Shown: positions 41,285 through 51,718, numbered from the stretch's first letter. The stretch: 64,000 nt of DNA from Bacillota bacterium (GCA_023392075.1 JAEVZU010000250.1:1-64000), one strand, 5' to 3'. Notes: generated by a model not told the origin, from the letters alone. A program made the numbers and translations.

Positions 41285-42988
41285 ATGAAAAAGAAATCAG
41301 CATTAATACTGGGCTGCATTTTAAGTGCGGCAACCCTTCTGTCGGCATGCGGAGGCAATACGCAGTCTGCAGGAACTGCACCGGCATCAAACGTTTCGGC
41401 AGTTTCCAGCGCCGATACGGGCCTGTCGGAACCTGGACAATTTCCGCTTGTGAAAGAGAAGACAACAATAAAAGCTCTGATAGGCTGGGGAACACAGACC
41501 GACATAAACAAAAACTGGAATACATTGGATTATGAAGAAAAGACAAATGTTCATGTTGAATGGCAGGTAGCCTCTGCGGGCGATTTCAGAGAAAAACGCT
41601 CACTTGTAATAGCAAGCGGAGATCTGCCCGACGTATTCTTAAACGGATATAACGATTTTACAGCTGCGGATGAAATGCAGTACGGCAGTCAGGGCAGTAT
41701 CATACCTCTGAACGATATAATTGATAAAAACAGCATATATTTAAAAAAGATTTTTGATGAGAATCCATTATACAGGAAAATAGCCACTTCTCCGGATGGC
41801 AATATATATTCAATGCCTACATTTTCAGTTTGCTACCACTGCGACTACTCTCAAAAGATGTGGGTCAATGTATCCTGGCTCAACAAACTGAATATGCAAA
41901 TGCCAACTACCACAGATGAATTTGAACAAATGCTTGCAGCCTTTAAGGAAAAGGATCCCAATGGGAATGGAAAGGCGGATGAAATGCCTTTGATGACCAC
42001 CACCGACGGATGGCATTACCAATTGGAAGGTTTCCTGATGAATGCATTTGTACATTGTGATGCAGATACGCACCTTGCATTAAACAACGGCAATATTGAA
42101 ATGACGGCAATAAAGCCTGAATTTAAAGAAGGTTTGAAATATTTAAATAATCTGTACAAGAAAAAATTGATTCCTCCCCAGGCATTTACAACAAACGCAA
42201 CATCAATGCAGAAGCTCAATGAAAGCGGAGACGTAGAGGTTGTGGGAGCAATTCCGGGCGGAGCCAATTACATATTTTCCGGTGGTCCTGCCGTATCGGA
42301 CAGGTGGAGGGATTATGACATACTGCCTCCTATCGCCGGTCCCGGCGGTTTCAAATCAGCTCCCAACTATTCTGCGACCAGGGATATAATAACCGGAGAT
42401 GTTGCCATAACCAGCGCTGCCAAAGACCCTGCCCTCATTATGAGATGGATTGACTGGCTTTACAGCGAGGAAGGAACTCTGTGGCATGATACCAATGGCG
42501 GCAGAGAGGGTACCGAATACAGAAAAGCTGACACAGGTGAAGTCGGTCTCGATGGAAATCCTGCAAAATGGACTTCACTCAAAGTTAGAAAACCTGAAGA
42601 CAATGTGGTATGGGAACAGTTCTTCCCCAGCAATATGACAAAAGAATTCAGGGCAGGCTGGAAATCACCCAAGGAATGGAATGTTCCCAATGATTCGCAG
42701 GCTCCGGAAGTACAATTGTTCCAGGGAACCAAAGCATATGAGGCCGTTGCTCCAAAAAACGAAGATTCCCTGCCCAACCTCTTTGTAACAAGTGACAAAA
42801 TCTCGGATTACACACGTATAAAAACAGGTATTGATGACTACATCAAGGAATCGGTAGTTAAGTTTATTACCGGAAATATGGATGTTGAAAAGGATTGGGA
42901 CAGTTATACTGCAAAGATGAAAAAGATCGGCCTGGACGAATATTTAAACATGGCCCAGGATGCATATGATGCTAAATTTAAGAATTAA
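41285..42988 (+). CDS. extracellular sugar-binding lipoprotein, LipO family
   Basis: A 567-residue solute-binding lipoprotein. The signal peptide has lipobox LLSAC (Cys22) and is followed by a short Ser/Thr/Ala spacer. The mature protein has the large-class binding-protein features of LipO partners (EEKTNVHVEWQVASAGDFRE, DPNGNGKADEMPLMTT with a calcium-loop-like DPNGNGKADE). It would capture an oligosaccharide for the two permeases upstream. The ligand is not readable; the flanking GH95 suggests a fucosylated glycan. Confidence 0.94.
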   Translation: MKKKSALILGCILSAATLLSACGGNTQSAGTAPASNVSAVSSADTGLSEPGQFPLVKEKTTIKALIGWGTQTDINKNWNTLDYEEKTNVHVEWQVASAGDFREKRSLVIASGDLPDVFLNGYNDFTAADEMQYGSQGSIIPLNDIIDKNSIYLKKIFDENPLYRKIATSPDGNIYSMPTFSVCYHCDYSQKMWVNVSWLNKLNMQMPTTTDEFEQMLAAFKEKDPNGNGKADEMPLMTTTDGWHYQLEGFLMNAFVHCDADTHLALNNGNIEMTAIKPEFKEGLKYLNNLYKKKLIPPQAFTTNATSMQKLNESGDVEVVGAIPGGANYIFSGGPAVSDRWRDYDILPPIAGPGGFKSAPNYSATRDIITGDVAITSAAKDPALIMRWIDWLYSEEGTLWHDTNGGREGTEYRKADTGEVGLDGNPAKWTSLKVRKPEDNVVWEQFFPSNMTKEFRAGWKSPKEWNVPNDSQAPEVQLFQGTKAYEAVAPKNEDSLPNLFVTSDKISDYTRIKTGIDDYIKESVVKFITGNMDVEKDWDSYTAKMKKIGLDEYLNMAQDAYDAKFKN

Positions 42989-43065
42989 TTAAAGTAACGC
43001 ATTGTGCTGGTCGGTTGATCAATTTTGCCGGAGAAAATGTTATGGATATACGGGTACTTCCCAAC

Positions 43066-43153
43066 TTCAAGCAATGGATTGCACACTGAAATAGTACGGT
43101 TCGCAACAAGTATTTTATTGCCGTCACTTTTACCGTGCTGTCCATTGCTTGAA
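43066..43153 (+). repeat. repeat family B, 88-bp copy with 13-bp inverted ends
   Basis: TTCAAGCAATGGA (43066-43078) is the exact reverse complement of TCCATTGCTTGAA (43141-43153). The centre (gaaatagtacggttcgcaac, tattttattgccgtc, acttttaccgtgctg) is shared with 27425-27619. No protein is encoded. Confidence 0.85.
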
Positions 43154-43211
43154 TAATGCTTCAAGGGTGCTGTAGTACAAGACACCGGGAGTAGGGCTGC
43201 AAATATCCGTC

Positions 43212-43244
43212 CTGAGGCGTGTTATACATTGTCAATAGAGGGTA
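43212..43244 (+). repeat. MITE-like repeat family A, solitary right end
   Basis: Only the terminal 33 bases of the element remain: tgaggcgtgttatacattgt followed by caatagagggta. It lies in the GH95 promoter region next to repeat B. Confidence 0.8.
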
Positions 43245-43358
43245 GTAATTTACATTTTAATTTGCCGGTAAATCAGATAAATTTTATATGGTATAAATTA
43301 AAAAAGTGAGGAAAGGTTGAAAGAAAATATAAAAATGACTAAAGGAGGTACCGAGCCC

Positions 43359-43421
43359 ATGCCATTTCTATCATCATGTTTTGTGCAAAATGCTGGGCAT
43401 GGGCATAATTATGAAACCTAA
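43359..43421 (+). CDS. short overlapping leader ORF before GH95 (20 codons)
   Basis: The best Shine-Dalgarno of the region, aaaggaggt (43341-43349), is correctly spaced for ATG 43359, which opens a 20-codon frame (MPFLSSCFVQ...) ending at TAA 43419-43421. This overlaps the likely GH95 start (ATG 43411) in another frame. It may be a coupling or regulatory leader peptide, or a sign of a frameshift at the start of GH95. Confidence 0.4.
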   Translation: MPFLSSCFVQNAGHGHNYET

Positions 43422-45747
43422 TTCTATCAAGGAAAATAATAAAAAATTAATGCTCTGGTATAAACAGCCTGCCGAGAAATGGCAGCAGGCATTACCGCTG
43501 GGAAACGGACATATGGGTGTTATGGTTTATGGCGGAATAAATACCGAACGGATTGAGCTGACAGAAAACACATGCTATTCGGGGGAAGCCTCCGATTATA
43601 ATAATCAGGAAGGCGCGGCACAAGCTGTACCCGAAATAAGAAAGGCATTGTTTAAACATGATTATAAAACAGCAGGTGAGTTGTGTGAAAAAATAACAGG
43701 CAAAAGATTAAATTATGGAACAAACCTTCCTTTTGGAAACCTGCTTATTGATTTTGAAAATTGTTCCGGGAAAATATCCGACTACGGCAGGGAATTGCAG
43801 CTGGAGAATGCACTATCGATTGTAAGCTACAAAGCAGGTGGAGTTCAGTATTCAAGAGAATTATTTGTATCCCATCCCCAAAAGCTTGCCATAATGCGTC
43901 TGTCCTCCGGTGAGCAGGGAAAACTGTCATTTACTGCTGCAGTAGACGGCGCGGAAAATCCGTTTTCCGTTCATACTGAAGGCAGTGACCTGGTTTTAGA
44001 TGGTCATGCATTTGAAAACACTCATTCCGATGGAAAAACAGGGGTTGCCATTCATGGAAGATTACGTGTTATAGCAGAAAAGGGTACTTCATCTGTGGGA
44101 GGAAACTCCATCAGTGTATCAGGGGCAGACAGTGCCGTGATATTTTTAGCAATCGGGACAGACTTTGTTGAAAAAGATATCAGGAATGCATGTAAAAACC
44201 GGATTGATGCAGCTTCAGGAACAGCTTATCAATTTTTAAGAGCTGAGCATATTAAGGAGCACCAAAGCTTGTTCAAAAGAGTTGAACTGGAAATTGACTG
44301 TGAGGCCGGGACGGATGTACCCACAGACCGGAGACTGGGGAAAGTGAAAGAAGGCGGGGAGGATCCTGCTCTGACGGCGCTTATGTTTCAGTATGGCCGC
44401 TATCTCCTGATGTCAAGCTCAAGGGAGGATTCGCCGCTCCCGGCTCATTTACAGGGTATCTGGAACGACAATGTAGCATGCGGCATGGGCTGGACCTGTG
44501 ACATGCATCTGGATATCAATACTGAAATGAATTACTGGCCGTCCGAAGTAACAAATCTGTCGGAATGTAATGTGCCGCTGTTTAAATGGATAGAAGAGAG
44601 ACTTGTTCCATCCGGACAGAGGACTGCCCAGGTTACATACGGGTTGGAGGGCTGGACCGCACATGTGGTATCCAATGCATGGGGATATACCGCTCCCGGC
44701 TGGGCCACCTCATGGGGAATCCATGTTACGGGAGGGTTATGGGTGGCGACTCATCTGTGGGAGCATTACTTATACACCGAAGACAGGGAATTTTTGCGCA
44801 ATAAGCTATATCCAGTCTATCGTGAGGCATTAAAGTTTTTCTTGAAATATGTGGTAAAGGATCCTGAGAGCGGATATTATTTATCAGGCCCCTCCATGTC
44901 GCCTGAAAACTCCTTTATGCATGACTGGAACAATCCGGTGGAATGCTCCAATTCAATGGGAACAGTATGTGACACTGTAATGATACGTGAGCTTTTCACT
45001 TCCTTCATTTCAACCTGCGAGCTTCTGGGAATAAATGATGAACTGCTTGAAGAAACAAAAGAGAGGCTTGATAAATTGCCGCCTTTCAAAATCGGCAGCC
45101 GGGGACAGCTGCAGGAGTGGTTCTATGATTATGATGAACCTGACCCGCATCACCGTCATACATCTCACCTGCTGTCGGTTTTCCCGTATTGGCAGGTAAG
45201 CCCTGAGACAACACCGGAGCTGGCACAGGCTGCAAAGGCAAGTATTCGGAGACGTACTACTCCGGCGTGGAGATGGGAGGATTCCGGCTGGTCAAGAGCT
45301 TTGCTCTTACTTTATTCGGCAAGGCTGCTCCAACCGGAGGAAACCTATCGGCATATACTTGCCTTTCAGAGAGGGCTTACCAATGATAATCTTCTTTCCT
45401 TCTGTCTTCCCGGAGCCGGTGCTGAAACAAATGTATACGAGATGGATGGAACTACCGGGCTCTGCAGTGGAGTAGCTGAAGCACTCCTCCAGAGTCATAA
45501 CAACATTATTAATATACTCCCTGCACTGCCGGAAAAGTGGGGGACAGGATATGTAAAAGGCCTCAGGGCCAGAGGCGGTTATACGGTTGGCATCGGCTGG
45601 AGAGGCAATGTGCTTGAAAGTGTAGAATTGGTAGCTCAGAAGAATACCGTCTGCACAATAAAATATAAAGATAGAAAAGCCGAAATTCCTGTAGTTAAAG
45701 GAGAAAGATATCTGCTGGACGGAAAATTAAAGGTTATGGCAGGATAA
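43411..45747 (+). CDS. glycoside hydrolase family 95 (alpha-L-fucosidase type)
   Basis: About 778 residues, typical GH95 size. The N-terminal domain begins LMLWYKQPAEKWQQALPLGN. The (alpha/alpha)6 barrel has EINTEMNYW-like DINTEMNYWPSEVTNLSE, then LYPVYREALKFFLKYV and HRHTSHLLSVFPYWQ. It has no signal peptide, so it acts on imported oligosaccharides. Family members remove alpha-1,2-L-fucose (for example from xyloglucan side chains) or alpha-L-galactose. Start choice is uncertain: ATG 43411 is proposed, possibly coupled to a short upstream frame; ATG 43390 or TTG 43381 are alternatives. It follows a complete importer, which suits import then trimming. Confidence 0.9.
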   Translation: MKPNSIKENNKKLMLWYKQPAEKWQQALPLGNGHMGVMVYGGINTERIELTENTCYSGEASDYNNQEGAAQAVPEIRKALFKHDYKTAGELCEKITGKRLNYGTNLPFGNLLIDFENCSGKISDYGRELQLENALSIVSYKAGGVQYSRELFVSHPQKLAIMRLSSGEQGKLSFTAAVDGAENPFSVHTEGSDLVLDGHAFENTHSDGKTGVAIHGRLRVIAEKGTSSVGGNSISVSGADSAVIFLAIGTDFVEKDIRNACKNRIDAASGTAYQFLRAEHIKEHQSLFKRVELEIDCEAGTDVPTDRRLGKVKEGGEDPALTALMFQYGRYLLMSSSREDSPLPAHLQGIWNDNVACGMGWTCDMHLDINTEMNYWPSEVTNLSECNVPLFKWIEERLVPSGQRTAQVTYGLEGWTAHVVSNAWGYTAPGWATSWGIHVTGGLWVATHLWEHYLYTEDREFLRNKLYPVYREALKFFLKYVVKDPESGYYLSGPSMSPENSFMHDWNNPVECSNSMGTVCDTVMIRELFTSFISTCELLGINDELLEETKERLDKLPPFKIGSRGQLQEWFYDYDEPDPHHRHTSHLLSVFPYWQVSPETTPELAQAAKASIRRRTTPAWRWEDSGWSRALLLLYSARLLQPEETYRHILAFQRGLTNDNLLSFCLPGAGAETNVYEMDGTTGLCSGVAEALLQSHNNIINILPALPEKWGTGYVKGLRARGGYTVGIGWRGNVLESVELVAQKNTVCTIKYKDRKAEIPVVKGERYLLDGKLKVMAG

Positions 45748-45844
45748 CTTGAGTGCCATGCTCAATCGGCGGGAAGTCAGATACTTCCTGCCGTGGATAC
45801 GCTGTACAAATATACTGGAAATGAGTATAAAGGAGGAGAACATC

Positions 45845-46453
45845 ATGCCGGTGCTTGAAACATACGAATGGTGTGATTTCTGGTGGGAAAAGACAGACAG
45901 GAAGGATAAGCCGAGAGTTCTGCTGATAGGTGACTCAATCGCCAGGGCATACAGGCCAAGAGTTAATCAGCTGCTTAAGGAGGCTGCATATGTGGATATG
46001 CTGGCAACCTCCAGGGCTGTCGATAATCCTTCATTTAAGAGTGAGATAGGATATATGCTGTCTCAGGAGAACTTCAGGTATAAGGTTATACATTTTAATA
46101 ATGGAATACATGGGCTGCACCTGTCCGTCCAGGAATATCAAAATGGATTGGAGGAGGCTGTGGAATATATAATTGAAAATTGCGGGAAAGCAAGGCTTAT
46201 TTTAGCTCTTTCCACACCTGTCACCGTTGAAGGCAGAAAAGAGATTATCAATACCGGACTTACAGATAAGCTGGTTGATAGAAATAATGCCATGAGATTG
46301 ATAGGAAATAAATATAACCTCACAATAAATGACTTATATACACCAATGCTTGGAAAGAGTGAGTATAGAGCCGGGGATGGTCTCCACTACAATGATGAGG
46401 GAGAAAATGCCCAGGCAGACATAGTGGCCGGGAAGATAATGGAATTCCTTTAA
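45845..46453 (+). CDS. SGNH/GDSL family hydrolase
   Basis: A 202-residue protein. The nucleophile block is LLIGDSIARAYRPRV (GDS serine about residue 27), then the HFNNGIHGLH block, and the catalytic Asp-His in AGDGLHYNDEG. There is no signal peptide. SGNH enzymes near sugar loci are often carbohydrate esterases, so removal of acetyl groups from imported oligosaccharides is the likely role. Start ATG 45845 follows aaaggaggag. It sits between GH95 and the large surface glycosidase and is probably co-transcribed with GH95. Confidence 0.88.
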   Translation: MPVLETYEWCDFWWEKTDRKDKPRVLLIGDSIARAYRPRVNQLLKEAAYVDMLATSRAVDNPSFKSEIGYMLSQENFRYKVIHFNNGIHGLHLSVQEYQNGLEEAVEYIIENCGKARLILALSTPVTVEGRKEIINTGLTDKLVDRNNAMRLIGNKYNLTINDLYTPMLGKSEYRAGDGLHYNDEGENAQADIVAGKIMEFL

Positions 46454-46612
46454 TAATAAAAGTCCCATACAAATAAAATTGTACCTGTAAGTTATTCCTG
46501 TAATATAATCATATGTCACAATGTAAAATGAAGTGATTCTTTTCAAAATTAACTCCGTGAAAATAAAATGTTTTGGTACATAAATCCAAATAATTTTACA
46601 GGAGGAAAATTT

Positions 46613-49600
46613 ATGAGAAAAGTAAAAAAGCCGGGAATGCTGCTCTTAGCACTTCTCATGGTACTGAACTCGCTGAGTCTGCTTTTGCCGTCAGAGGCAA
46701 AAGCAGCTGCACTGCCTGCACCGGAAGTTGCGCAATTCACAGATTTTGTTAAAGGAAATTCTGATGCAAGGCCGTATATGGGTTGGAGTACTTACAGCTT
46801 GCAAGTGTATGACGGACCTGCAGGCAAATGGATTTCAGAGGAAAAGCTCAAGCAGCAGTCCGATGCAATGCATCAAAAACTGCAATCCCACGGTTACAAA
46901 TATATAAATATTGATGCAGGCTGGAATGGCGCTGAAGATGAATATGGAAGGCCCACTCCCAGTGAGACCCAATATCCGGGCGGATTTAAAAACCTGATTG
47001 ATTATATCCACAATAATGGCCAGAAAGTGGGCATTTATTGCATTCCGGGGATATCTAGGGATGCTATTGATAATAATCTTCCTATACTGGGTACAGAAAA
47101 ATATGATAGGAATACCGAACCCGGTCATGTAAAGCAGCCGCTTCATATCCAGGACATAATAGAAAGGGATTCAAAGGGTGATCCGGTCAAAATTGATGCC
47201 TGGGAGGCTTATACATATAAAATTGATTTTAATAAAGCCGGCGCTCTTGAATACATCCAATCGGTAGCAGATCTTTTCCATGAATGGGGAATTGATTTTG
47301 TCAAACTGGACAGTGTTACACCCGGTTCAGACAAAGGAAACTCAAAGGATTCCAGAGGAAATGTCTGGGCATGGGGGTATGCACTGGCAAAATATAATAT
47401 CTGGCTGGAAATATCCTGGGCAGTTGAGCACAATTATGTTGACCAATGGAAGAAATGGGCCAATGGCTGGAGAGTTGAACATGATGTGGAGGCATATGAC
47501 AAAAATATAGGTATGACCCAATGGCCATGTATTTCAAGGTTGTTCCCGGTTGCGGCATTATGGTGGAGAGATGCCGGCCCCGGCGGCTGGAATGATTTCG
47601 ACTCATTGAATGTAGGAAATGGTTCAATGGACGGTTTGACAAAGGAGGAGCGTCAGACTGCGGCAACCATATGGGCTATTTCATGTGCCCAGTTTTATAC
47701 CGGTGATGACCTGACAAAACTTGACAGCTTTGGGCTTTCACTTCTTACCAATGATGAAGTTATTGCGGTAGATCAGGGAGGACACCCTGCACATCCTGTC
47801 TCAATGGATACTCAGCAACAAATATGGTATTCGAATAACGGAGACGGTACATTCAACGTGGCGGTATTCAATCTGGGTTCCAAAGCTGTAACAATGAATG
47901 TTAAATGGAGTGATATCGGACTTACGGGAGCAGCGTCTGTAAGAGATTTGTGGAGCCATACCGAACTTGGAGCTTTTACCGGCGGCATATCAGGAATAGA
48001 ACTTGACCCGCATGCTTCGCGCCTGTTTAAGGTTACAGCCAGCAGCGGCACTGCAGCGGTAAATGACGACGATACAAATATTATCTACAGCGGCAATTGG
48101 ACACGCAATGGCGGAAAGGAAGTTGCTGTACAGTCACAGGATCTCGTTGTGACTATAAACGATTCAACCGGTCAGCCTCAAGTTCCTGTAATTGGGGGTT
48201 CAAGTGTCACTATCAATGATAGCGACAGGACTATCAACTATGACAATACCTTTAGTTACAGCAGCAACAGAGAACGATACGGTGCTGATGATTATAATGA
48301 TGACGTCCATTATACAAACACCTCCGGAGGTGCTATTGAATATACCTTCAAAGGTACCGGGGTTGATGTGATTACCGAAAATGCAGGCTATGAACATGCC
48401 GATGTCTATCTGGACAATGTATTTGTACAGCATGTGGACAATACTCCTGGCAGCAGAGTTAATCAGGAAGTATTATACAGTGTCCTGGACCTTCCCTATG
48501 GAGAACACACTGTAAAAATTGTTAATACATACACTGACTATTTACAGATAGATGCCTTTAAAGTTAGCGGGAACACATTTATAAATCCTGATTCAGCCAG
48601 CTTTGATGGTTCAAACGGAATTGAAATTACTCCTGTATATGGTGTTGATTCAATTGAATCGATTAAAAACGGTGAAATATCATTGTCGGCAAATATTGAT
48701 TATACAGTCAGCGGAAGTGCAATTGTTGTAAATGGCAGCTATCTGTCCAAACAGCAGGAAGGAAGAACAAAGCTTGTATTTACATTTGCCGGGGGAGCTT
48801 ACCATACGCTGTCTGTAGATATCCCCGAAGCTACCCGGCCTCCCGCCGGAGCAAACGGCAGGTATATAATGGTAAATGATAATGATCCGGGTATCAGTTA
48901 TAACGGGAAATGGGGCTCGGGAGGCCGTAACGCCGATCTGAAGGACTACATGGGAGATGCGCATTACGGCGAAACCGATTCGGGAAACCAGCCCAATTTT
49001 GAATATACCTTCAATGGGACAGGAATTGGCTATTATTGTGAATTGGATCCCGAACAAGGGGACATAGATTTTTATATAGATAATGTCAAGGCGGGTACTG
49101 CCAGCTCCCGCTGTACAGGTTCAAAACAAGCCTCGGCAATGATCTGGCAAACCAGCGGGTTAAGTGATGGAATTCATACATTTAAAGCAGTAAAAGCGGA
49201 TAATACAACGTTTATGTTGTTTGATGCACTTAGGGTTGAAGTTCCCAATCTTATGAGTCCGGTTACTGCCAATTTTGATAAAAACATCACTGAACAAAGA
49301 GATATGCATATATTCCTTACCGGGAACCTTAACAATTTCTCAGGAATATACAATGGAGCACATCCTCTGGTTCAGGGAACCGATTACAGCCTGTCAGTAG
49401 ATTTGATAACAATAAACAAGGCATATCTGGCGGCACAGCCGGCAGGTAAAACAAGTCTGTCATTCATGTACAATGGAGACTTCAACAATGATGTACATTC
49501 TACTGCCGCTGATGGAGATTCCTTCCGATACAGCTTTACCGGGACAGGGGTAAGCCTTATAGGACCTGTAAGTCCTGACCAGGGGGACATGGACATATAT

Positions 49601-51157
49601 GTGGACGGAGTTCTGAAACAGACAGTCAGTGCCTACAGCAGCGACAAGCGTTCGAATCAGCTCTTATACTCAATAACTGGACTGAACAGCGGTACACATA
49701 CTATCAGTGGAGTTAAAAGAAGCGGAAACTTAATGATTGTCGACCGGATTAATTTTATTACAGGCCGATCAAATGGTGGTTCAACACCTTCAAATGGCGG
49801 ATCAGCACCTTCAAACGGAGGTTCAGCTCCGTCATCAGGTGGAACAACTCAGGTATCGGGGGGATCAACAGCAACACTTCCTGCAACAGAGGTAGTAAAA
49901 ATCATAATTGCAGGGTCGGATATACCTGTTACAGTCAACAGAACAACACGGGCGGATGGCAGTAAAAGGGATGAAGTGAAACTGACACAGGAAGAGACCA
50001 AAAAGTTTGTTGCTGAATTGACAAAAGCAGGTAAAACAGCTGCAGTAATAACTATTCCCGACTTAAAGGACGAGGTGGCCGAAACGAAAGTGACCATAAC
50101 AAAAGACTCTGCCGGATTTATTACAGATCATAAAATTGATCTGGAGATCAATTTTACCAATTGTATAGTTCATATTCCATATTTATCACTTAGTGGAATA
50201 GCAGAAGATATTGTTTTCACCATAACACCTGTGAAAGCTCAGGCCAAACAGGCTCAAATCGCTGCTGATGCCAACAGCTCAAACATTGTAATGGCAGCAA
50301 CCGCTGGAAACAGGGTGACGGTTGCAGGGCGGCCAATGTCTATTGTGACAAATTTGAAGAATAAAGCTGTTAGTTTGGTACTGCCCCTTACAGGTGTTGA
50401 TTTGTCCGGCTCAGGACAGTTGGGAGTCTACATAGAGCACAGTGACGGGACAAGGGAATATAAGGCGGGAAAGCTTGTTGATTTTAACAGTGTAAAAGGG
50501 ATATCCTTTGAGGTTGACAGGTTCAGTACATTTGCAATTGTTATGTCGGAGGCGTTAATAAAAGAGCATAAAGCATATGTGAGCGGATATGAGGACGGAT
50601 TATTCCATCCTGAGAGAAAAATAACACGTGCCGAAATGGCATGCATGCTTGCCGGCGCATTAGGGCTGCATGAGACAGCGGGCATTTCATACAGTGATGT
50701 CAAAGCTGATTATTGGGCTGCAGACGCCATAGCAAAGGTAACAGGGGCTGGACTGATGAAAGGTTACAGTGACAATAAATTCAAACCCGGCCAGACACTT
50801 ACACGTGCCGAAGCTGCCGCTATTGCCGCCGGCTTGATCAAGGATGCAGGCATTGATGCAAAGACATTCAATGATATAGCTGACAGCTGGGCAAAAGACT
50901 ATATTGTGAAAGCTGAGGCTGCCGGTGTAATGGGTGGTTATTCCGATGGGACATTCAGGCCCGGAGAACCATTGACACGTGCTGAAGCCGTTGTGGTAAT
51001 CAACAGAATTCTTGGAAGGGGGCCTCTGAATGGAATAAATGAATCAGAATGGAAGGATATCTCCGGTTCATTTTGGGCAGCAGGAGATATAATGGAGGCA
51101 TCAATGGACCATTCCTTTAAATTGAATGCTCAAGGCGGGGAACAGTTTGTTAAATAG
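46613..51157 (+). CDS. cell-surface GH27-like alpha-galactosidase with X2, beta-sandwich and SLH modules
   Basis: A 1514-residue secreted enzyme. The signal peptide spans about 1-33. A clan GH-D barrel of GH27 type follows (about 40-420: MGWSTYSLQVYD, GYKYINIDAGWNG, FVKLDSVTPG with the nucleophile Asp, WRVEHDVEAY with the probable acid/base) and a C-terminal beta domain. Three similar beta-sandwich, possibly carbohydrate-binding modules (each with YTF-GTG or YSFTGTG and VYLDN, FYIDN or IYVDG) alternate with two X2-type domains. A Gly/Ser/Pro linker near residue 1060, a beta domain, and three SLH repeats (about 1320-1500: ITRAEMACML, LTRAEAAAIA, LTRAEAVVVI) anchor it to the cell wall. It would remove galactose from polysaccharide at the surface. 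Confidence 0.88.
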   Translation: MRKVKKPGMLLLALLMVLNSLSLLLPSEAKAAALPAPEVAQFTDFVKGNSDARPYMGWSTYSLQVYDGPAGKWISEEKLKQQSDAMHQKLQSHGYKYINIDAGWNGAEDEYGRPTPSETQYPGGFKNLIDYIHNNGQKVGIYCIPGISRDAIDNNLPILGTEKYDRNTEPGHVKQPLHIQDIIERDSKGDPVKIDAWEAYTYKIDFNKAGALEYIQSVADLFHEWGIDFVKLDSVTPGSDKGNSKDSRGNVWAWGYALAKYNIWLEISWAVEHNYVDQWKKWANGWRVEHDVEAYDKNIGMTQWPCISRLFPVAALWWRDAGPGGWNDFDSLNVGNGSMDGLTKEERQTAATIWAISCAQFYTGDDLTKLDSFGLSLLTNDEVIAVDQGGHPAHPVSMDTQQQIWYSNNGDGTFNVAVFNLGSKAVTMNVKWSDIGLTGAASVRDLWSHTELGAFTGGISGIELDPHASRLFKVTASSGTAAVNDDDTNIIYSGNWTRNGGKEVAVQSQDLVVTINDSTGQPQVPVIGGSSVTINDSDRTINYDNTFSYSSNRERYGADDYNDDVHYTNTSGGAIEYTFKGTGVDVITENAGYEHADVYLDNVFVQHVDNTPGSRVNQEVLYSVLDLPYGEHTVKIVNTYTDYLQIDAFKVSGNTFINPDSASFDGSNGIEITPVYGVDSIESIKNGEISLSANIDYTVSGSAIVVNGSYLSKQQEGRTKLVFTFAGGAYHTLSVDIPEATRPPAGANGRYIMVNDNDPGISYNGKWGSGGRNADLKDYMGDAHYGETDSGNQPNFEYTFNGTGIGYYCELDPEQGDIDFYIDNVKAGTASSRCTGSKQASAMIWQTSGLSDGIHTFKAVKADNTTFMLFDALRVEVPNLMSPVTANFDKNITEQRDMHIFLTGNLNNFSGIYNGAHPLVQGTDYSLSVDLITINKAYLAAQPAGKTSLSFMYNGDFNNDVHSTAADGDSFRYSFTGTGVSLIGPVSPDQGDMDIYVDGVLKQTVSAYSSDKRSNQLLYSITGLNSGTHTISGVKRSGNLMIVDRINFITGRSNGGSTPSNGGSAPSNGGSAPSSGGTTQVSGGSTATLPATEVVKIIIAGSDIPVTVNRTTRADGSKRDEVKLTQEETKKFVAELTKAGKTAAVITIPDLKDEVAETKVTITKDSAGFITDHKIDLEINFTNCIVHIPYLSLSGIAEDIVFTITPVKAQAKQAQIAADANSSNIVMAATAGNRVTVAGRPMSIVTNLKNKAVSLVLPLTGVDLSGSGQLGVYIEHSDGTREYKAGKLVDFNSVKGISFEVDRFSTFAIVMSEALIKEHKAYVSGYEDGLFHPERKITRAEMACMLAGALGLHETAGISYSDVKADYWAADAIAKVTGAGLMKGYSDNKFKPGQTLTRAEAAAIAAGLIKDAGIDAKTFNDIADSWAKDYIVKAEAAGVMGGYSDGTFRPGEPLTRAEAVVVINRILGRGPLNGINESEWKDISGSFWAAGDIMEASMDHSFKLNAQGGEQFVK

Positions 51158-51262
51158 CGGTTCAAATTGACCTGTCAATTTGACGGCAAAAAGACATCGG
51201 CATAAACTGTGCAGCTGAAAAGCCGAGCAACAATTTAACGAGCACTATTAGTCAAGTTAATA

Positions 51263-51316
51263 AAAGACGGCTGTCCCCATATTTAAAATATGGTTAATGA
51301 CAGCCGTCTTTATTTG
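51263..51316 (+). terminator. intrinsic terminator
   Basis: aaagacggctgtc (51263-51275) pairs with gacagccgtcttt (51299-51311), then tatttg. It ends the surface glycosidase transcript. Confidence 0.85.
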
Positions 51317-51495
51317 TTTCCTATAAATAATGTAGAAGGATGGCATTGAAAACGAATTAAAAACCGGTATTAACACATAATAATAAAAATAATTTACAGC
51401 TATTTTGCAAGAATTTAACAAATCTCAAGATATATCGAGGAAAATTAAGATTCCTGGGTTATAATTATGTTTAAACAGAATATTTTTGATTTTTA

Positions 51496-51524
51496 TTGAT
51501 TTTTTTAGATATTTTTTGTATAAT
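51496..51524 (+). promoter_or_regulatory. strong promoter upstream of the response regulator
   Basis: TTGATT (51496-51501) and perfect TATAAT (51519-51524) at 17-base spacing, about 340 bases before the response-regulator ATG. A hairpin with a T run follows almost at once (51542-51567). Confidence 0.65.
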
Positions 51525-51541
51525 CACGCTTGTATTATTGA

Positions 51542-51567
51542 CCGGCAATAAGCCGGCCGGCTTTTTA
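51542..51567 (+). terminator. promoter-proximal hairpin with T run
   Basis: ccggc-aataa-gccgg (51542-51556) followed by ccggcttttt. The site is only about ten bases after the expected transcript start, so it could be an attenuator or produce a very short RNA. Confidence 0.5.
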
Positions 51568-51718
51568 CACCGATGTATGAAAGCGGTGCGGAGGCTGGCT
51601 GTTACAAGGCAAACTGGAACAAATTTGATCAGTATTTACCGGCCGCTATGTCGGCTCATGGAGGTTAGCTTGAAAGACTTCACTTGCGTTCGCCTTCCAA
51701 GCAAACCTGTGAATTTAT

